Assembly: GCF_001641695.1 (NCBI RefSeq)
Contig: NZ_LSEF01000114.1
Location: forward strand, 62,001 to 126,000
Length of the DNA stretch: 64,000 nucleotides
Origin: Bradyrhizobium neotropicale
Lineage (GTDB): Bacteria > Pseudomonadota > Alphaproteobacteria > Rhizobiales > Xanthobacteraceae
Direction: 5' to 3'
The notes under the pieces were generated by a model. The model searched no databases and was not told the DNA's origin. It saw only the letters and a list, made by a program, of their open reading frames with translations. Of this stretch, positions 26,831-35,063 are shown piece after piece. The position numbers and the translations under genes were made by a program. Each line of letters opens with the position of its first letter. Position 1 is the first letter of the stretch.

Positions 26831-26953
26831 TCGTCATGGCCGGGCATGGCCGTCCGAAGGCCGGCGTCGCTTCCGCTCGCCCATGACCCAGCCATCCACG
26901 CCTTGCCTTGCAGCACAAAGATCGTGGATGCTGGACAAGTCCGGGCATGACGA
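26831..26953. repeat. Palindromic intergenic repeat
   Basis: A 123-bp imperfect inverted repeat. The outer arms are TCGTCATG (26831-26838) with CATGACGA (26946-26953), and inner arms CATCCACG (26893-26900) with CGTGGATG (26923-26930), plus CCGGGC near both ends. Sequences of this appearance are, from memory, dispersed many times in Bradyrhizobium. It lies just after the importer operon and may act as a terminator. Confidence 0.65.
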
Positions 26954-27011
26954 CCTCCCGCAAATTTCGCATATGCGATCACCCTGCGATGAGCCGGGAT
27001 GGCACTAGCCA

Positions 27012-27039
27012 GTGTGATCATTTCATGAAAAGATCATAC
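27012..27039. promoter_or_regulatory. NikR-type operator before NiCoT permease
   Basis: GTGTGA at 27012-27017 and TCATAC at 27034-27039 are separated by exactly 16 bases. The E. coli NikR consensus is GTATGA-N16-TCATAC, so there is one mismatch. The interior is also symmetrical, with only two mismatched base pairs across the whole 28 bp. It lies about 25 bp before the likely start of the nickel/cobalt permease, where a bound repressor would block transcription. Confidence 0.78.
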
Positions 27040-27063
27040 GGGAAGGTGAGCGGGAATGTGTTC

Positions 27064-28143
27064 GTGACGAGATGGTCTTTGCGGATGGTCGAGCCCAAAC
27101 TGGCGCTGCTGTTCGGCGGTCTAGTCATCGCCAACATCGCCGCTTGGGCCTGGGCTCTCGTGCTCTTCGCAGACCGGCCCGCGGTGATGGCGACTGCGCT
27201 GCTCGCCTGGGTGTTCGGCCTGCGCCACGCGGTGGACGCCGACCACATCGCCGCCATCGACAATGTCGTGCGCAAGCTGATGCACGCGGGCGCGGCGCCG
27301 CGAAGCGCCGGTCTCTATTTCGCGCTCGGACATTCCACCGTTGTCGTGGTCGCGACCATGCTGCTGGCGCTCGGCGTGGTGAGCCTTGGCGGTGACAGCC
27401 TGCTCAAGACCGTCGGCGGCCTGATCGGCACCTCGGTCTCCGCGATCTTCCTGCTCGTGATCGCGGTCCTCAACCTCATGATATTCGCCGGCCTGTGGCG
27501 GACGTTTCGCGCCGCGCGCGATCACGGGATTCATGACGCCGAAGGGCTCGATGCGTTGCTCGCCAATCGCGGATTTCTCGCGCGCATGCTCGGCCCCATG
27601 TTCCGCCTGGTGACAAAGTCCCGGCATATGTATCCGCTTGGGTTGCTGTTCGGGCTCGGCTTCGACACCGCAACCGAGATCGGGCTGCTCGGCATCTCCG
27701 CCACCGAGGCCGTGCGCGGCGTTTCGCTGGCGCATGTCCTGGTCTTCCCTGCGCTGTTCGCCGCCGGCATGGCGCTGGTCGACACCGCCGACTCCGCGCT
27801 GATGGTGAGCGCCTATCGCTGGGCCTTCGTCGATCCCTTGCGCAAGCTCTGGTACAACCTGACCATTACCGGCGCCTCCGTCGCGGTTGCCCTGTTCATC
27901 GGCGGCATCGAGGCGCTCGGCCTGATCGGCGACCGCCTCGCATTGTCCGGTGGGCTGTGGACGCGGATCGATGCCCTCAACGAGTCGCTCGCGAATTTCG
28001 GCTTGGCGGTGATCGCGCTGTTCGTGATCGCCTGGCTCGTCTCGGTCGTGCTCTATCGTCGCATGTTTACGGGCGACAGGCCCATTCCAGCCAACGGCCA
28101 AGCCGTGACGAAGCCGGCGGCCGCGCAAGCGTCGACCGCCTGA
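27064..28143 (+). CDS. NiCoT-family nickel/cobalt permease
   Basis: 359 residues from the proposed GTG start, which has GGGAA seven to eight bases upstream; ATG 27085 is an alternative. The open frame reaches back to ATG 27025, but that codon lies inside the NikR palindrome and is unlikely. The second helix carries the NiCoT signature RHAVDADHI at 54-62, followed by LGHSTVVVVATML in helix 3 and GLGFDTATEIGLL later. Eight membrane helices are expected. HoxN/NixA-like permeases import Ni2+ (or Co2+) for hydrogenase or urease. The preceding NikR box argues for nickel. Confidence 0.9.
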   Translation: MTRWSLRMVEPKLALLFGGLVIANIAAWAWALVLFADRPAVMATALLAWVFGLRHAVDADHIAAIDNVVRKLMHAGAAPRSAGLYFALGHSTVVVVATMLLALGVVSLGGDSLLKTVGGLIGTSVSAIFLLVIAVLNLMIFAGLWRTFRAARDHGIHDAEGLDALLANRGFLARMLGPMFRLVTKSRHMYPLGLLFGLGFDTATEIGLLGISATEAVRGVSLAHVLVFPALFAAGMALVDTADSALMVSAYRWAFVDPLRKLWYNLTITGASVAVALFIGGIEALGLIGDRLALSGGLWTRIDALNESLANFGLAVIALFVIAWLVSVVLYRRMFTGDRPIPANGQAVTKPAAAQASTA

Positions 28144-29655
28144 TCAGGCAGAAGCTGCGCTCTGCGCCTGCTCCACCGGCTGGTCATCGCCGTTGGGATC
28201 GCCGGGCGCGGTCGCCCAGGCGAGCTCGACCAGCGTCACGATCCTGCGTCCGCCGCCGTCGAGCTGGCAGACGATCAGGCCCTGCTCCTCCATGTAGCCG
28301 AGCAGCCGCTGCGCGCGACGCAGCGAATGCGAGCCATAGGCGCGCGCGATCGCGGCGTCGCCCGGACACGGCCAGCCCTCCTTGGCCGCGCGAGCGATCA
28401 TCATGAACACGCCCTGCATGTCGTCGGGAAGGATGGAGGCGCGCAGCGTAACTTCCTGCCAGGCGTCGTCCTCGGCCAGCTCGGTCCCGAGCCCCGCGCG
28501 CGCATGGGTCAGCATGCGGCGGAATTCGTTCAGATCGGGCACGGCCGACCCGAGCCCCTCGATGCGGCATCGGACCACGAACTCCTGATAGAGCACACCG
28601 ATGGCGCGGAAGCCGGCGTCAGGCTCGGCCAGCACGGCGCGTAAAGTTCGATCGACGCGCTCGCGCCGTTCCGCAAGCTCTTCGGCGCTGACCGGTAGCT
28701 CGATCGGCTCGGGGCGGGTTTCCATCGCGGCGGATTTCGCCGCCCTGAGCTGCTCGAGCAGATCCGGCGCTGGCCGGCGCTGCGGGCGGCTCGCCTCCAG
28801 CGGCGGTGCCGCAAGGATCACCGCACGCGCGTCCTCCAGCGTCGCCTCGGGCAGCGGCAGCAGCCGCGGCGTGGCATTGCGCGGCTTGGTGTCGGTCGGG
28901 CCGATGTGCAGGCGCAAGGGCCGGCGCGAGAGCGCCGGGCCCAGCGCCATGAACTGTCCGCGCTCGAGATCGCGAAAGGTCTCCGCCTGCCGCCGCTCCA
29001 TGCCGAGCAGATCGGCGGCGCGGGCCATGTCGATGTCGAGGAAGGTCCGGCCCATCAGGAAATTGGAGGCTTCCGCCGCGACGTTCTTGGCGAGCTTGGC
29101 CAGCCGCTGGGTCGCGATGATGCCGGCAAGCCCTCGCTTGCGGCCGCGACACATCAAATTGGTCATGGCGCCGAGCGAGAGTTTTCGTGCTTCGTCCGAT
29201 ACTTCGCCCGCAACAGCGGGTGCGAACAGCTGCGCCTCGTCCACCACCACGAGCATCGGATACCAATGGTCGCGATCGATGTCGAACAGTCCGCCGAGGA
29301 ACGCCGCCGCGCGCCGCATCTGGTTCTCGGCATCGAGCCCTTCGAGATTGAGCACGGTGGAGACGCGATGTAGCCGCGCGCGTTCGCCGGCGACCTGAAG
29401 GCCGCGCTCGGTATGATCCTCGGCGTCGATCACGAGGTGGCCGAAGTGCTCGGCCAACGTGACGAAATCACCCTCGGGGTCGATGATGGCCTGCTGCACC
29501 CAGGGCGCGCTCTGCTCCAGGAGCCGTCGCAAGAGATGCGACTTGCCGGAGCCGGAATTGCCCTGCACCAGGAGGCGGGTGGCGAGCAGTTCCTCGAGGT
29601 CCATGGCCGCCGCGGCGCCCGCCGTGGTCTGCCCCATCTCGATCGCAACCGTCAT
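28144..29655 (-). CDS. HerA-like ATP-binding protein (DUF87 type)
   Basis: 503 residues from ATG 29655 (TTG 29667 is an alternative). Walker A GNSGSGKS is at 32-39, a Walker B with catalytic Glu is MLVVVDEAQ at 133-141, and the RKRGLAGIIATQRLAKL segment near 184-200 is a typical HerA/FtsK-family motif. The C-terminal third (about 290-500) is a non-conserved, partly helical extension with a winged-helix-like end. HerA ATPases translocate DNA or remodel nucleoprotein. No NurA nuclease lies next to it, so this is a lone bacterial member. It is convergent with the NiCoT gene, the stops abutting. Confidence 0.78.
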   Translation of the reverse strand: MTVAIEMGQTTAGAAAAMDLEELLATRLLVQGNSGSGKSHLLRRLLEQSAPWVQQAIIDPEGDFVTLAEHFGHLVIDAEDHTERGLQVAGERARLHRVSTVLNLEGLDAENQMRRAAAFLGGLFDIDRDHWYPMLVVVDEAQLFAPAVAGEVSDEARKLSLGAMTNLMCRGRKRGLAGIIATQRLAKLAKNVAAEASNFLMGRTFLDIDMARAADLLGMERRQAETFRDLERGQFMALGPALSRRPLRLHIGPTDTKPRNATPRLLPLPEATLEDARAVILAAPPLEASRPQRRPAPDLLEQLRAAKSAAMETRPEPIELPVSAEELAERRERVDRTLRAVLAEPDAGFRAIGVLYQEFVVRCRIEGLGSAVPDLNEFRRMLTHARAGLGTELAEDDAWQEVTLRASILPDDMQGVFMMIARAAKEGWPCPGDAAIARAYGSHSLRRAQRLLGYMEEQGLIVCQLDGGGRRIVTLVELAWATAPGDPNGDDQPVEQAQSAASA

Positions 29656-29800
29656 GTCCCGACTCAAAGCCTTCCCTTCGCGGCAAGCGGCTTACCAACC
29701 CGATCGCGGCGCGTCGAGCGGTGCATCGCGAATCACGCGGCGTTGCCCACGGCTGCGTTCAGGGAACACGTCGACGCATGCTCAGGTGTGGTCGCGCGGT

Positions 29801-30625
29801 TCAGGCGCTCGCGTGATTCGACAATCGCAGCAGCGCGGGCCGGTAAGGCGGTTGCGGGTCGTCATCCTCGTTCTCAGGGATGGCGCAGGAGCCGAATTCC
29901 TGCCGGATGCGCTCGATCTCGGCAACGCGCGCATGCAGCCGCTGCAAATGCTCGGGCGACTTCGCCTTCCAGAATCGGAACGTGTCTGACGTCAGGGGCA
30001 GGAAGGCGGTGCCGAACAGCGTCGGATCGGGGACGATGGTGCGGCCGAGCAGGAGGAATTTGTCGGGGCCGGAGACGACGAGGGTTGCATAACCGCGGTT
30101 TCCGATCCGCTTGATGCCGTTCAGCGACCATTCGCTGAGCTTGCTGAAGTAGGGCTCTTCCCGCCAACGATCGGGGCAATGGTCATCGACCGTGACGTTG
30201 ACCGCGTCCTGGCTGAAATGCACGATGAGCCCCGCCTTCTCGGGAAACCAGTCGTCGTCGAGATGGCCTTGCAGCCAGGCGCAGACAAATGAGCGGCACA
30301 TCTGCGGACGGCGGTCATAGATGGTGCATCCCGTGCCGGTTTGCCAATGCCTGCACAGTTGGTTCACCGGCTTGTCGACGGCAGCCACCTCGAGAATGTC
30401 GCAGCAGGCATTACACGATCCGCATTGCCGGGAAGGCGGCGGCGGTGCCTGTCGACCGGCGACCCGAAAACCCTGGCCATCGCGAATGAGGAGCTTCTGC
30501 TTCTCCAGCGCGTTCAGCGCGCGCTCGACCTTGAGGCGGGACAATCCGGTCGCGTCAACGATACCCTTCATCGTCGTCGCGCCGGCCTCCACCGCGCGAA
30601 CGATCTGCAGCGTCGCCTGATCCAT
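29801..30625 (-). CDS. YkgJ-type cysteine-cluster protein with winged-helix N-terminus
   Basis: 274 residues. Residues 1-55 resemble a winged helix (MKGIVDATGLSRLKVERALNALEKQKLLIRDGQGFRV). Residues 65-120 hold the metal-binding pattern: Cys68, Cys71, Cys74, Cys75, Cys91, Cys100, Cys110 and Cys115, with the YkgJ/CxxCxxCC signature and RRPQMCR. In related proteins this motif binds iron-sulfur or zinc; one branch methylates flagellin, but nothing here shows that activity. It lies 145 bp from the HerA-like gene on the same strand, possibly in one operon. Confidence 0.75.
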   Translation of the reverse strand: MDQATLQIVRAVEAGATTMKGIVDATGLSRLKVERALNALEKQKLLIRDGQGFRVAGRQAPPPPSRQCGSCNACCDILEVAAVDKPVNQLCRHWQTGTGCTIYDRRPQMCRSFVCAWLQGHLDDDWFPEKAGLIVHFSQDAVNVTVDDHCPDRWREEPYFSKLSEWSLNGIKRIGNRGYATLVVSGPDKFLLLGRTIVPDPTLFGTAFLPLTSDTFRFWKAKSPEHLQRLHARVAEIERIRQEFGSCAIPENEDDDPQPPYRPALLRLSNHASA

Positions 30626-30922
30626 CGTCGTCTACTTGTTCTTCCGTCTTCTATCCGGCTCACGCCGGCCGGGAACCTGCGGCCCCGGGGAACCGGTATC
30701 CGGACCTATCGCAGGGCGGGGCAATTCGGCACCCCGCTCATAGCTAGAAGTCGCATGTATGCGATGTTTGCGCAAATGGCGCAGCACCCGTGATGGTCCA
30801 GTTCGGACCAAATCACGATGGAATTGGAGGCCACGCCCAAGGCCGACCCGGTTCGCATCAGGAAACCGGGCTGATGAGGTTTGGTGCAAATTGGCGCGGC
30901 TTCCCGGCCGCGCCATTCCTCG
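30626..30922. other. Intergenic region with two hairpins
   Basis: 297 bp between the YkgJ-type gene and the reductase-like gene. One imperfect palindrome is centred at 30800 (TGGTCC 30794-30799 with GGACCA 30805-30810, flanked by GTGAT and ATCAC), possibly an operator or promoter element for the YkgJ-type gene. A GC-rich hairpin at 30893-30914 is described separately. No gene seen. Confidence 0.45.
30893..30914 (-). terminator. Possible terminator after the reductase-like gene
   Basis: Eight-base-pair stem GGCGCGGC/GCCGCGCC with a six-base loop, beginning nine bases after the stop of the minus-strand gene ending at 30923. No run of T follows, only AATTTG, so termination could be weak or Rho-assisted. 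Confidence 0.4.
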
Positions 30923-31987
30923 TTACTGCGCGCCCGATCCACCCTGCACGATCTTCTCGTTCAGCTTCTGATCCACGATCTCGACCGTGCGGTCGATCTC
31001 GGCATTGGGCACACCTAACTGATGCGAGATCAGCTTCACCAGGAGATCGACGCGCTCGATGAAGGGCGCGCCGCTTGCGACCGCTCGCGCCGCCGATGAC
31101 GGCTTGAGCAGACTCTCGGCGGCCTTGGCGTATTTGGCAAACGGCACCTGGTCCTGCGGGTCGGCGCCGAGGCGCCGGGCGATGGCGTCGACATGATCGT
31201 AGATCGTCTGCGAGCGCGTAAGATCGCTGTGCACGGCGTCGCGGATCGACTGCGGATCGTTCGGCGTGATGCAGCGGTAGTTGCCGGTCAGCAGCATCGA
31301 CCATTTCGCCAGTGGCACGAACAGCGAGTCGAACACCTTCAGCTTCACCGGCACGTCGTGGCCATCGAGCGTGACGGCATCGATGTCGGCTTCGAGCTCG
31401 CGCAGCACCTTGTTGTGCTTCTCGTCCGCGAACGCCGACGCCTTGAAGTTCGTGGGCAGGCCGACATGCAGCACGTTCGCCGCTTCTTCCGGCGGACGGA
31501 ATGCTTGCGGGTCGGGCGAGCAGAGTGTCACCAGGCCTGGCTCGAACCGCTCCCACACCTGCGCATTGGTGTAGGCCTCCTCGAGGTCCATGTCTGCCAG
31601 CGTCGGGATGCGCTTGAGATAGGGTAGCGGCGGCATGTTCATGATCGAGAGGCACGGCAGCTTCGCCGCGGCGATCTTGACCATGAGAACGCGGACGGTG
31701 TGGTTGGCGTATTGCGGCTCCTGCATCGCAAGGCCCACCATGTCGTAACGGGAGACGTCGACATTGGCCGGCGTCACAGCATCCAGCTTGCCAGGTAGGT
31801 CGCGCGAGAAGATCGCGCGATGCACCGCCTCGTCGCGCAGCTTGATGCGCACCTCGGTACCGTCGCGATTGATGAGCTCCGCGGTCTTCGCGCGGCAGAC
31901 CAGGGTCACGTTGTGCCCCGCCATCAACAGTTTGGTGCCCAGCAGCGAGCCGTAAGAGGCCCCCAGGATCAGAATGTTGCGCGCCAT
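30923..31987 (-). CDS. Ketopantoate reductase-like (ApbA/PanE) protein
   Basis: 354 residues. It begins with a dinucleotide-binding Rossmann motif (ILILGASYGSLLG, residues 5-17). The overall plan, N-terminal NADPH-binding half and helical C-terminal half, fits the 6-phosphogluconate-dehydrogenase-like superfamily to which ApbA/PanE belongs. It is longer than true PanE (about 300 residues) and the expected catalytic Lys and SSM-type loop are not obvious, so another 2-oxo acid or hydroxy acid is likely. The start is supported by GAGGGGAAA just upstream. It appears to be a single-gene unit. Confidence 0.65.
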   Translation of the reverse strand: MARNILILGASYGSLLGTKLLMAGHNVTLVCRAKTAELINRDGTEVRIKLRDEAVHRAIFSRDLPGKLDAVTPANVDVSRYDMVGLAMQEPQYANHTVRVLMVKIAAAKLPCLSIMNMPPLPYLKRIPTLADMDLEEAYTNAQVWERFEPGLVTLCSPDPQAFRPPEEAANVLHVGLPTNFKASAFADEKHNKVLRELEADIDAVTLDGHDVPVKLKVFDSLFVPLAKWSMLLTGNYRCITPNDPQSIRDAVHSDLTRSQTIYDHVDAIARRLGADPQDQVPFAKYAKAAESLLKPSSAARAVASGAPFIERVDLLVKLISHQLGVPNAEIDRTVEIVDQKLNEKIVQGGSGAQ

Positions 31988-32179
31988 GGCTTTCCCCTCT
32001 GACAAATCGTGCCATTTTCCGCCCCGGACGTGCCGTCCGGGGCGGATTTGAGCGGCATGTAAAGCGAAGTGCCTCGGGATGGCAACTGGGATAATGCATA
32101 CAAGGCGGTCGCCGCGATTCCTGCTTCGTTCGCCTTCTAGAGGGCGCACCGGCCAGCGCTGTCCCTCCTTGGCCTGGAT

Positions 32180-32246
32180 GGCGCGAAGCCCAATCCGGGA
32201 TCGCTGCGTCCGTTTGAAGAGCCCGGATTTCGCTGCGCTTCGCGCC
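32180..32246. repeat. Imperfect palindromic repeat
   Basis: GGCGCGAAGC (32180-32189) and AATCCGGG (32192-32199) are mirrored by CCCGGATT (32222-32229) and GCTTCGCGCC (32237-32246). The inserted TCGCTGC in the right arm breaks the symmetry. It resembles other intergenic repeats of this genome type. Confidence 0.5.
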
Positions 32247-32263
32247 GACCCGTTAAGGCGGCT

Positions 32264-32353
32264 CTACTTCCAGAACAGTAGCAGCGCCAGCAGCACGACC
32301 GGTACAAAACCGAGAACGACAATGAGGACTCGAAGCAGGACTTCATTCGACAT
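32264..32353 (-). CDS. Possible single-helix microprotein
   Basis: 29 codons from ATG at 32353 to TAG. The product starts MSNEV, continues with about 20 hydrophobic residues (LLRVLIVVLGFVPVVLLALL), and ends FWK: a typical one-helix membrane microprotein. No clear Shine-Dalgarno is seen upstream. It sits in a repeat-rich gap, so its codon content could be accidental, but the amphipathic ends and clean start and stop make it worth recording. Confidence 0.35.
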   Translation of the reverse strand: MSNEVLLRVLIVVLGFVPVVLLALLLFWK

Positions 32354-32976
32354 CCGCGCTGGTTACTTAAGGTCAAGCTGGATGGGATATGCAGTCTGTG
32401 CCAGTTGCGGTTAGTACGGTCATTACAATGTCTTTGGGTGCGAACCAAAGATCTCGAACCGAGGCGCGACCATAGAGGCGGCGGTCGCCACGTTGCCCGA
32501 CGGGCAAAACACCGACGCCGCTTCCGAAGCCTGTCAAGTCATACGCGCGAAAAGATTCCGCTTTACCGAAATTCGGATTTATCGTATTTGTCGTCCATCC
32601 TGGTCCACCAAGAGGGGCGATCGTACGTCGTCACGATATCGCGGGCCGGGTTGCGGTGGACGCGGCAGCGTCGACACGAGAGGCGCGGGCAGGGCGGGTA
32701 GTCCCTGTGAGCCCGAGGCAGCGTGCAGACGAGCGGCGCTGACGGTTCGCTTCGCCAACATTTCCGGTGCGCGTGCACACCGCCGGAGACCCTGTGGCGA
32801 TCGACGAACGCGCGTACGGCAAAACCGTGTGGTCCTGGCCGTCGTTGCTACGGTCAAGCCTTTCGCGGAGGTGCAAGCGAGCCCGACCGGGCGGACTGCA
32901 TCGTCAATTCGCGAGGCGAGGGAGGCCAGAAGGAACTCGGCTCCCGGGAGAGCACGGCATAAGCCGTCAACCCACT

Positions 32977-33090
32977 GCGCAGGGAAGGCCGCGTGTTGGG
33001 CTTCACCTGTATGCCGCTGTGCAGTTTCTGATTGCGCTACATGCGCACAGCGGACCGTGGGTGCCAGCCGGCACCCGGCCTTCCCTGCGC
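32977..33090. repeat. Structured 114-bp repeat unit
   Basis: A perfect 15-bp outer stem (32977-32991 with 33076-33090, sequence GCGCAGGGAAGGCCG and its complement) encloses a 9-bp stem CCGCTGTGC/GCACAGCGG (33014-33022 with 33045-33053) and a 7-bp stem GGGTGCC/GGCACCC (33059-33065 with 33070-33076). I recall very similar blocks as a dispersed repeat in Bradyrhizobium. It may be a non-autonomous element. Confidence 0.6.
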
Positions 33091-33211
33091 CCTCTTGATT
33101 GAAGGGGGTGGAGAGATGAAGCAAAGCTCGGGCGAAATCAGCTGCGAGAATGCGAAGGTGTGTCTGCGATTTCGAATGTAAGCCGAAGACCGACGATGCC
33201 GGACCTTGCTC

Positions 33212-33291
33212 CGTCATTGCGAGCGCAGCGAAGCAATCCAGAATCCCTCCGCGGCGGCAGCCTGGATTGCTTCGCTGCGCTCGCAATGACG
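33212..33291. repeat. REP-like palindrome with perfect 30-bp arms
   Basis: Bases 33212-33241 are the exact reverse complement of 33262-33291 (arms start CGTCATTGCGAGCG), with a 20-base loop containing CCGCGGCGG. This is the palindromic repeat whose spurious translation is LRAQRSNPESLRGGSLDCFAALAMT, familiar from many Bradyrhizobium and Rhodopseudomonas genomes. Confidence 0.8.
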
Positions 33292-33327
33292 AGTGTATGG
33301 AGACAATGTGCACAATGTCTCACTAAC

Positions 33328-33457
33328 GTCGTCCTGGTCGAAAGCCAGGGGACCCATTACCCCAGGGCATAATTTGGCGAAAACTCGTCGTTCGGTACTC
33401 CCACCGTTCGGAATCGATAGATTCCGCGTTATGGGTCCTGGCCTTCGCCAGGACGAC
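33328..33457. repeat. Second palindromic repeat type
   Basis: The left end GTCGTCCTGG at 33328-33337 with GGACCCAT nearby is mirrored by ATGGGTCC and CCAGGACGAC, ending at 33457. The 50-70 central bases are not symmetrical. It lies 36 bp after the REP-like palindrome, and a short near-palindrome (AGACAATGTGCACAATGTCT, 33301-33320) sits between them. Confidence 0.6.
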
Positions 33458-33594
33458 ATCGGAGGCATAGCCATTCGTTACGGCTGTCTCACCGGTGATG
33501 CGAGCGCATCATCTCGCGAAATTTTCCGTAAAATCTGTTCGTGCTATTCGCCCGGAAATTGCGCGTCCGGCGCATCAGTCCGCAGCCTGTCGCG

Positions 33595-34230
33595 TCACCC
33601 CTGGCTGGCGACGCGGGCGCGATCGAGATGTTCCTCGATCTTCGGGCGGTCGCGGGTGCGCTCGAAGCTGGTGCAGAGGAGTTCGGTCTCCTCGAGCGAG
33701 ATGGGCGCGCGATACAGCCGGCACATGAACTCAGCGCTCGCGCGTGTCTTGCCCGTCGCGGGACCGCGCTCGGCGAGAAACATGCAGTCGCGGCAGATGC
33801 TGGCGTTGAGCCGCTGATGCGTCGCATCGAGGTGATTGAGGATCTTCGTCAGCGAGTCGCGCAGCCTCATGCACTCCTCGGTGCCGAGCGCGGCGACCGC
33901 GTTCATGACGTGATTGATCGGATCATGCTGGCTCAGGCACTTCTCGCCCTGCGCGGTGACGTGGAGCACGACGGAACGCTTGTCCTCATGCGAGGGCTTT
34001 CGCACCAGGAAGGATTTGCTCTCGAGCGTCTTCACGATTTGCGATGCGGTCGCGCGCGTAGCACCGATGAAACCGGCGAGCGCCGACGGCGTGCGCGAGA
34101 AGCGGTTGGCGCGCCCGAGGAAACGCAGCGCCATCCATTCGCGGTCGCGCAATCCATGCTGATTGCCTTCGAAATACCAGGCCCTCGCCGCTTGAACCAG
34201 CAGCTCGACCGCTTCGCGTGCCAATGGCAT
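33595..34230 (-). CDS. MarR-family regulator with C-terminal cysteine cluster
   Basis: 211 residues from ATG 34230, with GAGG six bases upstream. Residues 25-115 are a MarR winged helix (LAGFIGATRATASQIVKTLESKSFLVRKPSHEDKRSVVLHVT), including the DKR of the wing. The C-terminal 70 residues are unusual: Cys146-x2-Cys149-x20-Cys170-x15-Cys186 (CRDC...FMC...LLC), which could bind zinc or an iron-sulfur cluster and make the protein a metal or redox sensor. No obvious target gene is adjacent on either side. Family is firm, sensing mode is inferred. Confidence 0.82.
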   Translation of the reverse strand: MPLAREAVELLVQAARAWYFEGNQHGLRDREWMALRFLGRANRFSRTPSALAGFIGATRATASQIVKTLESKSFLVRKPSHEDKRSVVLHVTAQGEKCLSQHDPINHVMNAVAALGTEECMRLRDSLTKILNHLDATHQRLNASICRDCMFLAERGPATGKTRASAEFMCRLYRAPISLEETELLCTSFERTRDRPKIEEHLDRARVASQG

Positions 34231-35059
34231 GGATCTACCTCGCCCCGGGAATCTCGCCTGCGGCGCCCCGAAGCCGCTTTCCACCATCGCGCACGAATCC
34301 TTCGCGAGAAGCTGGATAGCCGGCAACATCCGGTGAGCACATCGTGCCCGGCTTCCGCTCAAAGACATGCATCGCTACGAAGCTGGTCCGGCCTGCTGCG
34401 CGCCGCGGAATCCGGCACGAGAAGCTGCGTCGCTGATGGCATGCCAATCGCGACGTCGTCGAACGGGGGCCCGAGTTGCCGTCACTACCGGACGATGGAT
34501 CGGAATTGCTCAACCGAAGCCCCTGAGTTCAAGTCACAAGCAACGTTTCTTATATTCCGCCGAAACGATGAATGAGCTTCTCAACAAAATCAAGTAGAGA
34601 CGCTCTTGGAGTGGATGTCGTTGCAAACGTTGATGACGTTCAACTCTATCTCGCTACGGAGAACACATGATGGTGAACGATATTCTCTATCTATGAAGCG
34701 AGATGCTGTGAACTATACGACAGTTTGATTGCACGCATATTGTTGGCCCCTGCTGACGCAAGTTGATCAGAGCTTGTGCATGACGAAGATGTACGCCGCT
34801 CCGTCATCCACAACTTGCGCAATCGGGTTGCTAGAATCGGCGGGGGAATGTGTACGAATTGCACGCGGCGGTTGTTCGCGTTCTGCGAGAGGGGGCGGAT
34901 TGTCGTGGGTGTTCCCCTAATGCAATCAACCGAACGGATGAGGCTATTGACGACGGAAGCCCTGCGTATTTTTGCGGGCGCATTCCGCACGGGCCCAGCC
35001 ACGGCCCCAGCGATCGCGCTGAAGCGCCTATGGCTTCGCCGCGCGGCGGGAATTGGCCG
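34231..35059. other. Intergenic region before flagellar locus
   Basis: 829 bp between the MarR gene and the 3' end of fliI. From about 34520 to 34830 it is clearly lower in GC than the rest of the window, suggesting acquired or decayed sequence. It contains the MarR promoter region at its left end and one doubtful ORF at 34848-35063. No tRNA, insertion sequence or long repeat was recognised. Confidence 0.45.
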
Positions 35060-35063
35060 CTAG
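34848..35063 (+). CDS. Doubtful small ORF beside fliI
   Basis: 71 codons starting MCTNCTRRLFAFC with a CxxC and a third Cys, then a basic helical tail (LWLRRAAGIGR). The GGGGGA before the ATG is too close to serve as a normal ribosome-binding site. The 3' end overlaps the fliI stop region on the other strand. Could be a small zinc-binding protein or an accidental frame; listed for completeness. Confidence 0.2.
   Translation: MCTNCTRRLFAFCERGRIVVGVPLMQSTERMRLLTTEALRIFAGAFRTGPATAPAIALKRLWLRRAAGIGR

Larger units (their letters stand above)
31988..33594. other. Repeat-rich intergenic region
   Basis: 1.6 kb without a convincing long gene. Open frames in it translate into the low-complexity Arg/Ala/Ser peptides typical of GC-rich repeats (for example LRAQRSNPESLRGG...DCFAALAMT, which I recall as the spurious translation of a dispersed palindrome). 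Four inverted-repeat units are listed separately at 32180-32246, 32977-33090, 33212-33291 and 33328-33457, and a possible 29-codon membrane peptide at 32264-32353. Confidence 0.6.

Noticed and set aside
32579..33313. 244-codon minus-strand frame in the repeat-rich gap
   Set aside because: Translates the dispersed REP and the 114-bp repeat (LRAQRSNPG, GKAGCRLAPTVRCAHVAQ); I recall such peptides as spurious annotations.
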